Positions 47,648-55,911 of a DNA stretch of 64,000 bases are shown one piece after another. A program made the translations under genes and the position numbers. A model generated the notes under the pieces. The model did no database searches. It was not told the DNA's origin and worked only from the letters and a program-made list of their open reading frames with translations. The stretch lies in assembly GCF_010725725.1 (NCBI RefSeq), contig NZ_AP022599.1, positions 3,906,001-3,970,000 of the forward strand. The letters are read 5' to 3'. Position 1 is the stretch's first letter; each line of letters begins with the position of its first letter. The stretch comes from Mycolicibacterium pulveris. Lineage in GTDB: Bacteria > Actinomycetota > Actinomycetes > Mycobacteriales > Mycobacteriaceae.

Positions 47648-48808
47648 ATGGCACTCGAGATCCTGCCCGACGCAGCCGATTTGCGCCGCGGTCGCCGCGA
47701 GCGGGCATTGACCCAGATGGAAGCCCACGACATCGACATCCTGGTGTTGGGCCGCCAGGCCAACGTGCGGTATGTGACCGGCGCCCCGCAGCTCTGGGTC
47801 GCGGGCACCCGGCCGTTCGGACCGATCTGTGAGGTTCTCAGGTCGGGGGAGATCTATCTCAACAGCACCTGGGATGAAGGCATCCCGGATGAGATCCCCC
47901 ACGAGAACCTCTACGGGCTGGCGTGGAACCCGATGACGCTCATCGAGGTGCTCAAAGGGCTGCCCGGTGCCGACACCGTCAAACGGGTCGGGACCGACGC
48001 GCTGACACCGACATTCGCTCAGCTGCTGCCGATGGCTTTCCCCAACGCCGAGCTCGTCGACGCCGAGCCCGCGCTGCGGGCGGCGCGCCGGATCAAGACC
48101 CCCGACGAGATCGCGGTGCTACGCGGTGCGCTGTCGGTGGCCGAGAAGGCCCTCGACACCGCACGTTCCGAGCTGAGGGCCGGGGTCAGCGAGCGGTCCT
48201 TGACCGGGGCGTTGTTCGAGGCCATGGCCGCGGGCGGGGTGACCACACCGGCCACCCAGGACGGGGCGTGGGCGACGAGCAAGGACCATCCGTGGCGCCG
48301 GGCCCGCAGCGGTGGCGAGATCGAAAGCGGTGACCTGGTGGCGTTTTCGGCGGGGGTCTTGGCCGACGGTTACGTCGGTGAGGTGGGACGCACCTGGCCG
48401 GTCGGCGAGGTCGACGGGTCGGCGGCGCTCTTCGACCGCTGGCACGCTTTGCGGGACCGATTGATCGCGGCCTGCCGGCCAGGCTCGCCGGCCGGTGATC
48501 TGCTGGCGGTCTATGAGGCGGCTGGTGAGCAGCTGCCGGTGATGCAGGTCGCCCACGGCCTCGGTCTGGGATTCGACCCGCCGGTGGTGACCCCGCAGCT
48601 GAAAGCTACCTGCGCACGCGAGATCCTCGAACCTGGAATGGTGCTCGCGGTCACCAGCTATGTGTGGGAGAACGGGGTGGGCGCGGTGTTCGGACGCGAC
48701 GCGGTGCATATCACCGCCGACGGGCCAGAGGTACTGACCAGCAGCCCTACGGCGATCGGCGCTCGGGCCGACAGCACGGGCAAGAACGCCGGCGTTGGTA
48801 TCGGCTGA
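47648..48808 (+). CDS. M24-like protein with degenerate metal site
   Basis: 386 residues, same fold as the gene before. At the ligand positions it has Ser (AFSAGV) for the first Asp, Glu (GEVGRTW) for the second, the His kept (VAHGLGLG), Thr for the first Glu and Arg (FGRDAV) for the last. A di-metal centre is thus very unlikely. It may be a structural or regulatory subunit of the intact M24 protein, or a metal-free hydrolase in the manner of creatinase. Start ATG immediately follows the stop of its partner. Confidence 0.88.
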   Translation: MALEILPDAADLRRGRRERALTQMEAHDIDILVLGRQANVRYVTGAPQLWVAGTRPFGPICEVLRSGEIYLNSTWDEGIPDEIPHENLYGLAWNPMTLIEVLKGLPGADTVKRVGTDALTPTFAQLLPMAFPNAELVDAEPALRAARRIKTPDEIAVLRGALSVAEKALDTARSELRAGVSERSLTGALFEAMAAGGVTTPATQDGAWATSKDHPWRRARSGGEIESGDLVAFSAGVLADGYVGEVGRTWPVGEVDGSAALFDRWHALRDRLIAACRPGSPAGDLLAVYEAAGEQLPVMQVAHGLGLGFDPPVVTPQLKATCAREILEPGMVLAVTSYVWENGVGAVFGRDAVHITADGPEVLTSSPTAIGARADSTGKNAGVGIG

Positions 48809-48818
48809 AGGGATATAC

Positions 48819-49787
48819 ATGTCTGAGAACGGGAATCGGCCCAAGCCCGAGGAGCTGATCCTCTACAGCAAGGACCCGAAGACCAAGATCGCCACCATCA
48901 CGTTCAACCGGCCGGAATTCCTGAACGCGCCGACATCCGGGGCGCGGCTGCGGTACGCGGACCTGTTGCGGGCCGCCACGGTCGACAACGACGTCAAGGT
49001 GGTGGTGATCCGCGGTGTCGGCGACAACCTCGGCAGCGGCGCTGACCTTCCGGAGTTCATGGAGGGCAACGACAACACCGACCTGAGGCTGGCCGAATTG
49101 CGCCTCGAGGACGAGGGCGTCGGCGAGGTCACCTATCCGCCCAAGGGTTCGTTCCGGCACGGGGCGACGATCAGCGCCTGGTATGCCAATGTGCAGGCGG
49201 GCAACCGCCCGCTGCAGGAGCTCAAGAAGATCAGCATCGTCGAGGCCAAGGGCTACTGCTACGGCTGGCACTTCTACCAGTGCGCCGACGCGGATCTGGT
49301 GATCTCCTCTGACGACGCCCTGTTCGGCCACCCGTCGTTCCGGTACTACGGCTGGGGTCCGCGGATGTGGACCTGGGTGCAGATGATGGGGCTGCGCAAG
49401 TTCCAGGAGATGGTGTTCACCGGAAGGCCGTTCACCGCCGAGGAGATGTATGAGTGCAACTTCCTCAACAAGGTGGTGTCACGAGACCAGCTCGAGGCCG
49501 AGGTCGACAAGTACGCGCGGGCATGCGCCCGAAACCGGCCGGTGGACACCGTGTTTCAACAGAAGATCTTCTTCGAGGTGTTCAAGCAGTACCAGGGTGA
49601 ATACATGGGTAGCCTGCTGTCGGCCTTCTTCGAGTCGATGGGCAGCGGCGTGGCCAACGACGACACCGACGACCTGGACATGTACGAAGCCATCGACAGC
49701 GGGCTGGCCGACGCGGTCAACGACAACGACATGAGGTTCCCGCCCGAGTTCCGGCTGAGCAAGTCCAACCGCAAGAAGAAGGACTAG
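48819..49787 (+). CDS. Enoyl-CoA hydratase/isomerase family protein, enlarged
   Basis: 322 residues, about 60 more than a normal crotonase. The core is visible (IATITFNRPEFLNAP, then VVVIRGVGDNLGSGADL), but the insertion EVTYPPKGSFRHGATISAWYAN extends the active-site loop, and the second oxyanion loop reads VEAKGYCYGWHFYQCADA. The catalytic Glu pair is not obvious. A C-terminal acidic stretch (DDTDDLD) is unusual. The reaction is therefore uncertain: hydration, isomerisation or C-C cleavage. RBS AAGGG before ATG 48819; one-base overlap with the CoA transferase. Confidence 0.85.
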   Translation: MSENGNRPKPEELILYSKDPKTKIATITFNRPEFLNAPTSGARLRYADLLRAATVDNDVKVVVIRGVGDNLGSGADLPEFMEGNDNTDLRLAELRLEDEGVGEVTYPPKGSFRHGATISAWYANVQAGNRPLQELKKISIVEAKGYCYGWHFYQCADADLVISSDDALFGHPSFRYYGWGPRMWTWVQMMGLRKFQEMVFTGRPFTAEEMYECNFLNKVVSRDQLEAEVDKYARACARNRPVDTVFQQKIFFEVFKQYQGEYMGSLLSAFFESMGSGVANDDTDDLDMYEAIDSGLADAVNDNDMRFPPEFRLSKSNRKKKD

Positions 49788-52219
49788 TGGCAGCACCCGA
49801 CCCGCCGCTGAACGGATACGTCGTCGTCGACCTCTCCACCGGCATCGCCGGTGCCTACTGCACCAAGCTGCTGGCCGACGGCGGCGCCCAGGTGATCAAA
49901 GTCGAACCCGCCGAAGGTGATTGGCTGCGCAGATGGTCCGCGTCCGGCGCGGTGATCCCACCGGGTGAGGACGGTGCGCTGTTCAGCTTCCTCGCCGGCG
50001 GCAAGCACAGCGTGGTCGCCGACCCGGACACCGGTATCGACTTCCTGAACGGGTTGCTTTCCGAGGCCGACGCGGTGGTGTGGTCGCGGGGCTCGTCGGT
50101 GGCCGAACACGTGCTGTGCACCCCGGCCGCCATCCGGTCGTCGCATCCGCATCTGACCGTCACCTCGATCACCCCGTTTGGGCTGCACGGCCCATGGAGC
50201 GACCGTCCCGCAACGGAATTCACCCTGCAGGCGTGGTCGGGAGGCATTGTCGGGCTGGGCCGCGGCTCCGCTGACCGCGCCCCGGTCTTCGTCGGCGGAC
50301 AGGTCGGCGAGTATCTCGCCGGGGCGTACGCGAGTGCGGCGACGCTGGCGTCCCGCATGCGGGGCGGCGCCGAACTCGTCGACGTGTCGATGCTGGAAAC
50401 CCAGATCCTCGGCCTCACTTACTACCCGGTGTCCTACTACGAGATGCTGGGCCGACCGTGGCGCGACGCCAGGCGGTTGACGGTGCCCGGGATCGCGCGC
50501 GCGAAAGACGGGCTGATCGACATCGGCTGCGGGACCGCCCAGCAGTGGTTCGACCTGTGCGCGATGACCGGCCACGACGACTGGATCGACGAGGAGTCCC
50601 CGCTGTCGATCACCGAGCAGGCCAACGAGAAGGCCGACGAGCTCTACACGTGGGTGCAGAGCCACACCGTCGACGACATCCGCGATCTGGCGACTGCGTT
50701 CCGAATCCCCAACGCCCCGGTGGCCAACGGTGCCAACGCCGCCGAGTTGGACCATTTCCGCGAACGCGGCTCGTTCGTGACCAACCCCCGCGACGGTTTT
50801 GTCCAGCCCTGCCCGCCGTATCGCATGCAGCCGGCCGTGCTGCGCGCACCCGCGGCCGCGCCCCGTCTCGGCGAGCACACCGCGTACTACCGTTCGCGAG
50901 AGAGAAGCCACGGTCGTGAGAAGGGCGAATTTGCGACCCCCAATGCTATTTCGGCGAGACTGCCGTTCGAGGGGCTGCGCGTGCTCGACATGACGACCTT
51001 CTGGGCCGGCCCGTCGTGCACCCACCTGCTGGCGATGTTGGGCGCCGACGTCATCCACGTCGAGTCGACCCGACGACCCGACGGCACCCGGCTGATCGCC
51101 GGAATCCCGGTCACCGAGGATCAGTGGTGGGAGAAGTCGCCGATCTTCTCGGGGCTCAACACCAACAAGCGGGGCGTGACGATCGATCTGCAGAGCACCG
51201 CCGGGCGCGAGCTGCTCAACCGCTTCATCGCCACCGCGGACGTGATCGTCGAGAACTTCACCCCCCGGGTGCTCGACCAGATCGGGCTGGACTTCGCTGC
51301 GGTGCAAGCCGTTCGGTCCGACGTCGTAATGCTGCGCATGCCCGGCTTCGGGCTGGACGGCCCGTGGCGGGACAACCCGGCATTCGCCTACGTCATCGAA
51401 GCGGCGTCGGGCATCAGCTGGCTGACCGGATACCCCGACCGCAACCCGTACGAGCCGTACTCGGTGGGCGACCCCAACGCCGGCATCCACGCGCTCAACG
51501 CGCTGGCGCTGGCGCTGGAACACCGTCGCCGCACTGGGCAGGGCGTGCTGGTGGAGGCCGCGATGGTCGACGCCGCGCTCAACGTCGCGGCCGAACAGGT
51601 CATCGAGTACTCCGCGTACGGGGCCCTGCTGCAGCGCGACGGCAACCGCGGCCCGACCGCCGCGCCGCAGAACCTCTACCGCACCAACGAGATCGACGAG
51701 TTCGGCCGCGAGGACTGCTGGGTCGCGGTTGCGGTGGCCGACGACCGGCAGTGGGCCGGCCTCCGCGCAGCGCTCGGCCACCCCGAATGGGCGTCGCACC
51801 AGGACCTCGACACCGCGGCCGGCCGTCGTGCCCGCCACGACACCATCGACGAGCATCTCGCGGCGTGGTGTTCCCAACGCACCGGCGACGACATCGTCGA
51901 AACCCTCTGGGGCCACGGCGTTCCGGTGGCCAAGGTGATGCAACCGCATCGCCAGACCGAACTGCCCCAACTGGCAGCCCGCGGCTTCTTCGAGGACGTC
52001 GGGCATCCGGTCAACGCCCGAACCCCGCACAGCACCCTGCCGTTCAAGCTGTCGCGTGGACCCGAGCGGGTCCACGTGCAACCCGCCCCGCTGCTCGGAC
52101 AGCACAACCACGAGCTGCTGTCCGAACTCGGGCTGAGCGACCAGGAGATCGCCGACCTGCAGGCCGGCGGCGTCATTGGCGACGCCCCGGCGATGGGCCC
52201 GAGCAAGGCCAAGGCGTGA
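49787..52219 (+). CDS. Double CaiB/BaiF CoA transferase (two fused domains, 810 aa)
   Basis: Two complete family III domains in one chain: the first starts NGYVVVDLSTGIAGAYCT (about 7-24) and the second FEGLRVLDMTTFWAGPSCT (about 394-412), joined by a charged linker near 370-390. The position of the catalytic Asp is Glu in the first half (DVSMLETQ) but Asp in the second (EAAMVDAAL). Usual family III enzymes are homodimers of one domain with interlocked rings, so this fusion makes an intramolecular heterodimer. It transfers CoA to a pathway acid. GTG overlaps the previous TAG by one base. Confidence 0.92.
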   Translation: MAAPDPPLNGYVVVDLSTGIAGAYCTKLLADGGAQVIKVEPAEGDWLRRWSASGAVIPPGEDGALFSFLAGGKHSVVADPDTGIDFLNGLLSEADAVVWSRGSSVAEHVLCTPAAIRSSHPHLTVTSITPFGLHGPWSDRPATEFTLQAWSGGIVGLGRGSADRAPVFVGGQVGEYLAGAYASAATLASRMRGGAELVDVSMLETQILGLTYYPVSYYEMLGRPWRDARRLTVPGIARAKDGLIDIGCGTAQQWFDLCAMTGHDDWIDEESPLSITEQANEKADELYTWVQSHTVDDIRDLATAFRIPNAPVANGANAAELDHFRERGSFVTNPRDGFVQPCPPYRMQPAVLRAPAAAPRLGEHTAYYRSRERSHGREKGEFATPNAISARLPFEGLRVLDMTTFWAGPSCTHLLAMLGADVIHVESTRRPDGTRLIAGIPVTEDQWWEKSPIFSGLNTNKRGVTIDLQSTAGRELLNRFIATADVIVENFTPRVLDQIGLDFAAVQAVRSDVVMLRMPGFGLDGPWRDNPAFAYVIEAASGISWLTGYPDRNPYEPYSVGDPNAGIHALNALALALEHRRRTGQGVLVEAAMVDAALNVAAEQVIEYSAYGALLQRDGNRGPTAAPQNLYRTNEIDEFGREDCWVAVAVADDRQWAGLRAALGHPEWASHQDLDTAAGRRARHDTIDEHLAAWCSQRTGDDIVETLWGHGVPVAKVMQPHRQTELPQLAARGFFEDVGHPVNARTPHSTLPFKLSRGPERVHVQPAPLLGQHNHELLSELGLSDQEIADLQAGGVIGDAPAMGPSKAKA

Positions 52220-52235
52220 CGGGATAACCTCAGAC

Positions 52236-53051
52236 GTGGCCATCGATCCGTCCGACATCCTGCTCACCGGGCGCGTCGCCGTGGTGACCGGCGGGGGAGA
52301 AGGTATCGGCAGGGGCATCGCCGAAGGGCTCGCGGCCTTCGGGGCGTCGGTGGCGCTCTGGGAACGCAACCCCGACACGTGCGCCGCCGCCGCCGAAAGC
52401 ATCGCCGGCGCGCTCGGCGTCGTCACCGACGTGCGCGACAGCGACCAGGTCGACGCCGCGCTGGCCCGCACCGAGAACGAACTCGGCGAGGTGTCGATCC
52501 TCGTCAACAACGCCGGCGGCACGTTCCACTCCCCGCTGCTGGACACCACGGAGAACGGCTGGGATGCGCTGTACAAGAGCAACCTGCGCCACGTCCTGTT
52601 GTGTACGCAGCGGATCGCGCGCCGTCTGGTCGACGCGCGACGGCCCGGCAGCATCATCAACGTGACGTCGATCGAGGGCGTGCGCGCGGCGCCGGGCTAC
52701 GCCGCCTACGCCGCCGCCAAGGCCGGCGTCATCAACTACACCCAGACCGCGGCGTTCGAATTGTCGCCGCACAACATTCGGGTCAACGCGATCGCGCCGG
52801 ACCTGACGCTGACCGAGGGCCTGATGCAGATGTCCGGGGGGACGTTGCAGGCCGACCACGCACCGGGTATTCCCATGGGCCGGCCCGGGCACGTCGACGA
52901 GATCGCCGGTGCTGCGGTGTTTCTCGCATCGCAGATGGCTTCCTACATCACCGGGCAGACGATCCACGTCGACGGCGGCACCCACGCCGCGGGCGGCTGG
53001 TATCACCACCCCCGGACCGGCAGGCCGACGCTGGGACCGCCGGCTCAGTGA
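52236..53051 (+). CDS. SDR family oxidoreductase
   Basis: 271 residues; TGGGEGIGRGIAEGL glycine loop, NNAGGTFHSPLLDT, NVTSIEGVRAAPGYAAYAAAKAG with the Ser, Tyr and Lys, and a C-terminal YITGQTIHVDGGTHA. GTG 52236 gives the family N-terminus. Last gene of the run that starts with the TetR at 43097; its end overlaps the convergent SDR gene by seven bases. Probably oxidises the hydroxyl made by the P450 or by the hydratase-like protein. Confidence 0.9.
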   Translation: MAIDPSDILLTGRVAVVTGGGEGIGRGIAEGLAAFGASVALWERNPDTCAAAAESIAGALGVVTDVRDSDQVDAALARTENELGEVSILVNNAGGTFHSPLLDTTENGWDALYKSNLRHVLLCTQRIARRLVDARRPGSIINVTSIEGVRAAPGYAAYAAAKAGVINYTQTAAFELSPHNIRVNAIAPDLTLTEGLMQMSGGTLQADHAPGIPMGRPGHVDEIAGAAVFLASQMASYITGQTIHVDGGTHAAGGWYHHPRTGRPTLGPPAQ

Positions 53052-53887
53052 GTCCAGCCCTGCGCGATCTGATCCTCGAACGTGCGGTCGATGCGCGCGA
53101 AGCGGCGCCGGATCGACTCCCGTGATGCCTTGTGCGGCAGCACATACAGCCGGTTGGCCAGTATCGCGTCGGCGGTGAGCCGGGCGACATCGTCGACGTT
53201 GAGCACCGAGTCGTCGTCGGGGGCCGACGCCAACTGCGCCACGGTCGACGCCGGCGACGGAGTCGGCGGGCCGTAATCCTCGCTGCGCACGCGTTCGGTG
53301 TTGGCCAGCAGGTTGGTCTCCACGATCATCGGGCACAGCACGGTCACACCGATGCCGTCGGCGCGCACCTCACGGGACAGGGTCTCGGCGAGCGCGACGA
53401 CACCGTATTTGGCGACGCAGTACGGGCCCAGCCCGACGTTGGGGATCAGCCCGGCGAACGACGACGTGAACGCGATGTGGCTGTCGGCTTCCTGCGCGAT
53501 CAGGCGTGGCAGAAACGCCTCGACCCCGTGGATCGGGCCCCACAGGTCCACGTCGATGACGAAACGCCAATCGTCGTGGCTGGTCTGCGCGATCGGGCCG
53601 GCATAGGCGATGCCGGCGTTGTTGAACACCAGGTGTACGTCGCCGAACACGCCGAACGCCTCGTCGGCCAGCCGGGTGACATCGTCGAGCTTGCGCACGT
53701 CGCAGGGCACGCCGTGGGCGTCGACGCCCTCGCCGCGCAGAATCCCCACCGCCTCGTCCAACGCGCTTTGGTCGATGTCGGCGAGCATGAGCCGGGCGCC
53801 GCGCCGGGCGAATTCTCGTGCGCAGGCGAAACCGATACCGCTGGCGCCTCCGGTGATGACGGCGGCGTGTCCCTCGTAACTGTCCAC
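53045..53887 (-). CDS. SDR family oxidoreductase
   Basis: 280 residues; TGGASGIGFACAREFA glycine loop, NNAGIAYAGPI, FTSSFAGLIPNVGLGPYCVAKYG with the Ser, Tyr and Lys, and a long C-terminal tail past the Rossmann core (LPHKASRESIRRRF), a layout common in mycobacterial SDRs of unknown substrate. 17 bases downstream of the epimerase-like gene on the same strand and probably in its transcript. Confidence 0.9.
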   Translation of the reverse strand: MDSYEGHAAVITGGASGIGFACAREFARRGARLMLADIDQSALDEAVGILRGEGVDAHGVPCDVRKLDDVTRLADEAFGVFGDVHLVFNNAGIAYAGPIAQTSHDDWRFVIDVDLWGPIHGVEAFLPRLIAQEADSHIAFTSSFAGLIPNVGLGPYCVAKYGVVALAETLSREVRADGIGVTVLCPMIVETNLLANTERVRSEDYGPPTPSPASTVAQLASAPDDDSVLNVDDVARLTADAILANRLYVLPHKASRESIRRRFARIDRTFEDQIAQGWTH

Positions 53888-53904
53888 GGCGCGACCCTAT
53901 GCGG

Positions 53905-54981
53905 TCAGGGTCGGTCGCGCGGCCGATCCCAGGCGGGATCGCCCATCTCGCGGCGGATCGCTCCCCACGGATCGGCGTATCGCCCGGGTTGTTTCCAGTA
54001 AGCCCCGCGGCGCTTCATCACCTCTCGCGCCAGCGGCGCGATCAGGCGGCCCGGATAGCGTTTCCACCCGGCCTGCGCCCGTATCTCCGCGAGCATGTCG
54101 GGCCACGAGTAGTGCTGGAACTGCAGGGCTTCCTGCGCGCGGGTGGTGTCCATCCAGTCGGTGACGAACCAGTCCTCGTCGCTGTCGGGGTCACCGAGCC
54201 GGCCCGGGGGCAGCGCGCCGGGTACCCCGACCGCTTCGGCCAGGCTCGGGCCGACATCGCCCTGACGCAGATGATGAGAGTCGTCACCGGCGATGAGCAG
54301 GATCTCACCCACGACGTCGGCCGTCGTCGCCGCCGCGCACGCCCACGCGACATCACGCACGTCGACGGTCTGCAGCCGCCCGTCGGTGGGCAACGCGCTC
54401 TCGAAGAACAACGCGTCGGAGCTGAACGGCAACGCCGACAGGTCGGTGCTGAGCACGCCGCCGAACCGCAACACCACCCAGTCCAGATCCGAGGACCGCA
54501 CGATCTCCTCGCCCTCGGCCTTCTGTCCGCTGTAGACGTCGCAGGGCCGCATCGGGTCGTCGACCGTCAGCGGCGGCGTGGTGCGGTGCGGGTTGCGGGC
54601 GCCGAAGACCGCATTGCTCGAGGCGTGTACGAACCTCGGCGGGGCGGGTTGCGCCTCGGCCAGACGCACGAGGGTAGCCGTGGCATCCACGTTGACGCGG
54701 CGAGCCAGCTTCGGGTTGCGGTAGATCGGCGGGGCGATGATCGCGGCGAGGTGAATGATCGACTCGGGCGCGATGTCGGAAACCAGGAGCTGAGCCTGGG
54801 CGGGATCGGTCAGGTCGGCCCAGCGGACCTCGATCCCGGTAGGAAGCTTCGCCGTCGCTTTGCGGTTGGCGGGCGTGTCGAGATCGGTGGCCACCACGCG
54901 CCGACCCGACTCGGCGAGCCGGCGCACGGTCGCGGATCCGACGAGGCCGAACGCTCCGGTGACGAGCACCGCGTCGGACAT
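53905..54981 (-). CDS. NAD-dependent epimerase/dehydratase family protein
   Basis: 358 residues; extended-SDR start VTGAFGLVGSATVRRLAESG (described by its ends: TGAFGLVG loop at about 7-14), HLAAIIAPP, HASSNAVFG and the Y-X3-K pair in VYSGQKAEGE. The extended SDR fold binds NAD and acts on sugar nucleotides or, in actinobacteria, on sterol-like 3-beta-hydroxyls. The C-terminal basic tail is unusual. The start lies in the 111-base gap to the acyltransferase, next to the degenerate operator. Confidence 0.88.
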   Translation of the reverse strand: MSDAVLVTGAFGLVGSATVRRLAESGRRVVATDLDTPANRKATAKLPTGIEVRWADLTDPAQAQLLVSDIAPESIIHLAAIIAPPIYRNPKLARRVNVDATATLVRLAEAQPAPPRFVHASSNAVFGARNPHRTTPPLTVDDPMRPCDVYSGQKAEGEEIVRSSDLDWVVLRFGGVLSTDLSALPFSSDALFFESALPTDGRLQTVDVRDVAWACAAATTADVVGEILLIAGDDSHHLRQGDVGPSLAEAVGVPGALPPGRLGDPDSDEDWFVTDWMDTTRAQEALQFQHYSWPDMLAEIRAQAGWKRYPGRLIAPLAREVMKRRGAYWKQPGRYADPWGAIRREMGDPAWDRPRDRP

Positions 54982-54994
54982 GAAACTCCTGAAG

Positions 54995-55009
54995 GGTTAT
55001 CGCATTCTC
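54995..55009. promoter_or_regulatory. Degenerate ATTCTC operator and TTTCCGGAAA palindrome
   Basis: GGTTATCGCATTCTC (54995-55009) keeps the right arm of the 15-bp operator and the GGTNNT left arm also found upstream of the mutase. It is followed at 55011-55020 by the 10-bp palindrome TTTCCGGAAA. Both lie in the divergent gap between the epimerase and acyltransferase genes. Confidence 0.35.
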
Positions 55010-55092
55010 TTTTCCGGAAAGTACCATATTCAGTGGTGGCGCCCCGGCGCCTGCGAGGTTTGACCGGCCAGGAGAAGCGGGAACCAAACGAC

Positions 55093-55899
55093 ATGGCAAG
55101 CGACAGGCCGGCAAACGCAGAGCTCACCAAGTGGGATCCGGTGTTCACCCGGCGCATCACGAACTTGGTCGGCCCGATCGTCCGGCGCTACTTCCGCGCG
55201 GAGGTTCGCGGTCTGGCGTCGATGCCGCCGGCAGGCGGCGCGCTGGTGGTGTCCAACCACTCCGGCGGCATGTTCACCCCCGACGTGATGATCTTCGCGC
55301 CCGAGTTCTACGACAAGTTCGGCTACGACCGGCCGCTGTACACCCTGGCGCACTACGGTGTGTTCCTCGGCAACGTCGGTGACTGGCTGCGCCGCTCCGG
55401 CGTGATCGAGGCGAGCCGTGAAAACGCCGCTGCGGCACTGCGATCCGGCGGCGTCGTGCTGGTGTTTCCCGGCGGGGACTACGACGCGTACCGGCCCACC
55501 GTCACCGGGAACGTGATCGACTTCAACGGCAGAACGGGATATATCCGCACGGCCATCGAGACCGGGGTGCCGATCGTGCCGATGGTGTCGATCGGCGGGC
55601 AGGAAACCCAATTGTTCCTTGCCCGTGGCGATTCGATCGCACGCCTGCTGGGCCTGACCCGGGCACGCATGGAGATCCTCCCGCTGAGCGTGGGCTTTCC
55701 GTTCGGCATGTCCGTGATCTTCCCGCCGAACCTGCCGCTGCCCGCCAAGATCGTCATGCGCGTGCTCGATCCGATCGACGTGGTGGCGGAATTCGGCAGC
55801 GACCCCGACATCGAGGCGGTCGACCTGCATGTGCGTGCGGTGATGCAGGCTGCGCTCGACGAACTGGCCGCCGAGCGCCGGTTCCCGGTGTTGGGCTGA
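55093..55899 (+). CDS. Lysophospholipid acyltransferase-like protein (PlsC fold)
   Basis: 268 residues. The acyltransferase box is VSNHSGGMFTPDV (about 53-65), the spaced NHSGG...PD variant of NHX4D, followed by the GGDYDAYRP block (about 136-144). A 1-acylglycerol-phosphate acyltransferase-like role in lipid assembly is likely. ATG 55093 is used; a GTG about 58 bases upstream is possible. It is divergent from the epimerase; the link to catabolism is unclear. Confidence 0.87.
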   Translation: MASDRPANAELTKWDPVFTRRITNLVGPIVRRYFRAEVRGLASMPPAGGALVVSNHSGGMFTPDVMIFAPEFYDKFGYDRPLYTLAHYGVFLGNVGDWLRRSGVIEASRENAAAALRSGGVVLVFPGGDYDAYRPTVTGNVIDFNGRTGYIRTAIETGVPIVPMVSIGGQETQLFLARGDSIARLLGLTRARMEILPLSVGFPFGMSVIFPPNLPLPAKIVMRVLDPIDVVAEFGSDPDIEAVDLHVRAVMQAALDELAAERRFPVLG

Positions 55900-55911
55900 G
55901 GATTACGCCCG

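Noticed and set aside
50900..50965. Linker of the fused CoA transferase as an inserted intergenic repeat (shares GCTATTTCG with 21994-22002)
   Set aside because: Only nine bases match, and the charged linker reads as ordinary coding sequence; too little to claim.
49784..52660. 958-aa open frame on the minus strand
   Set aside because: It is the antisense shadow of the double CoA transferase and the following SDR; the composition is low-complexity His/Arg/Val typical of GC-rich mirror frames, with no recognisable domain.
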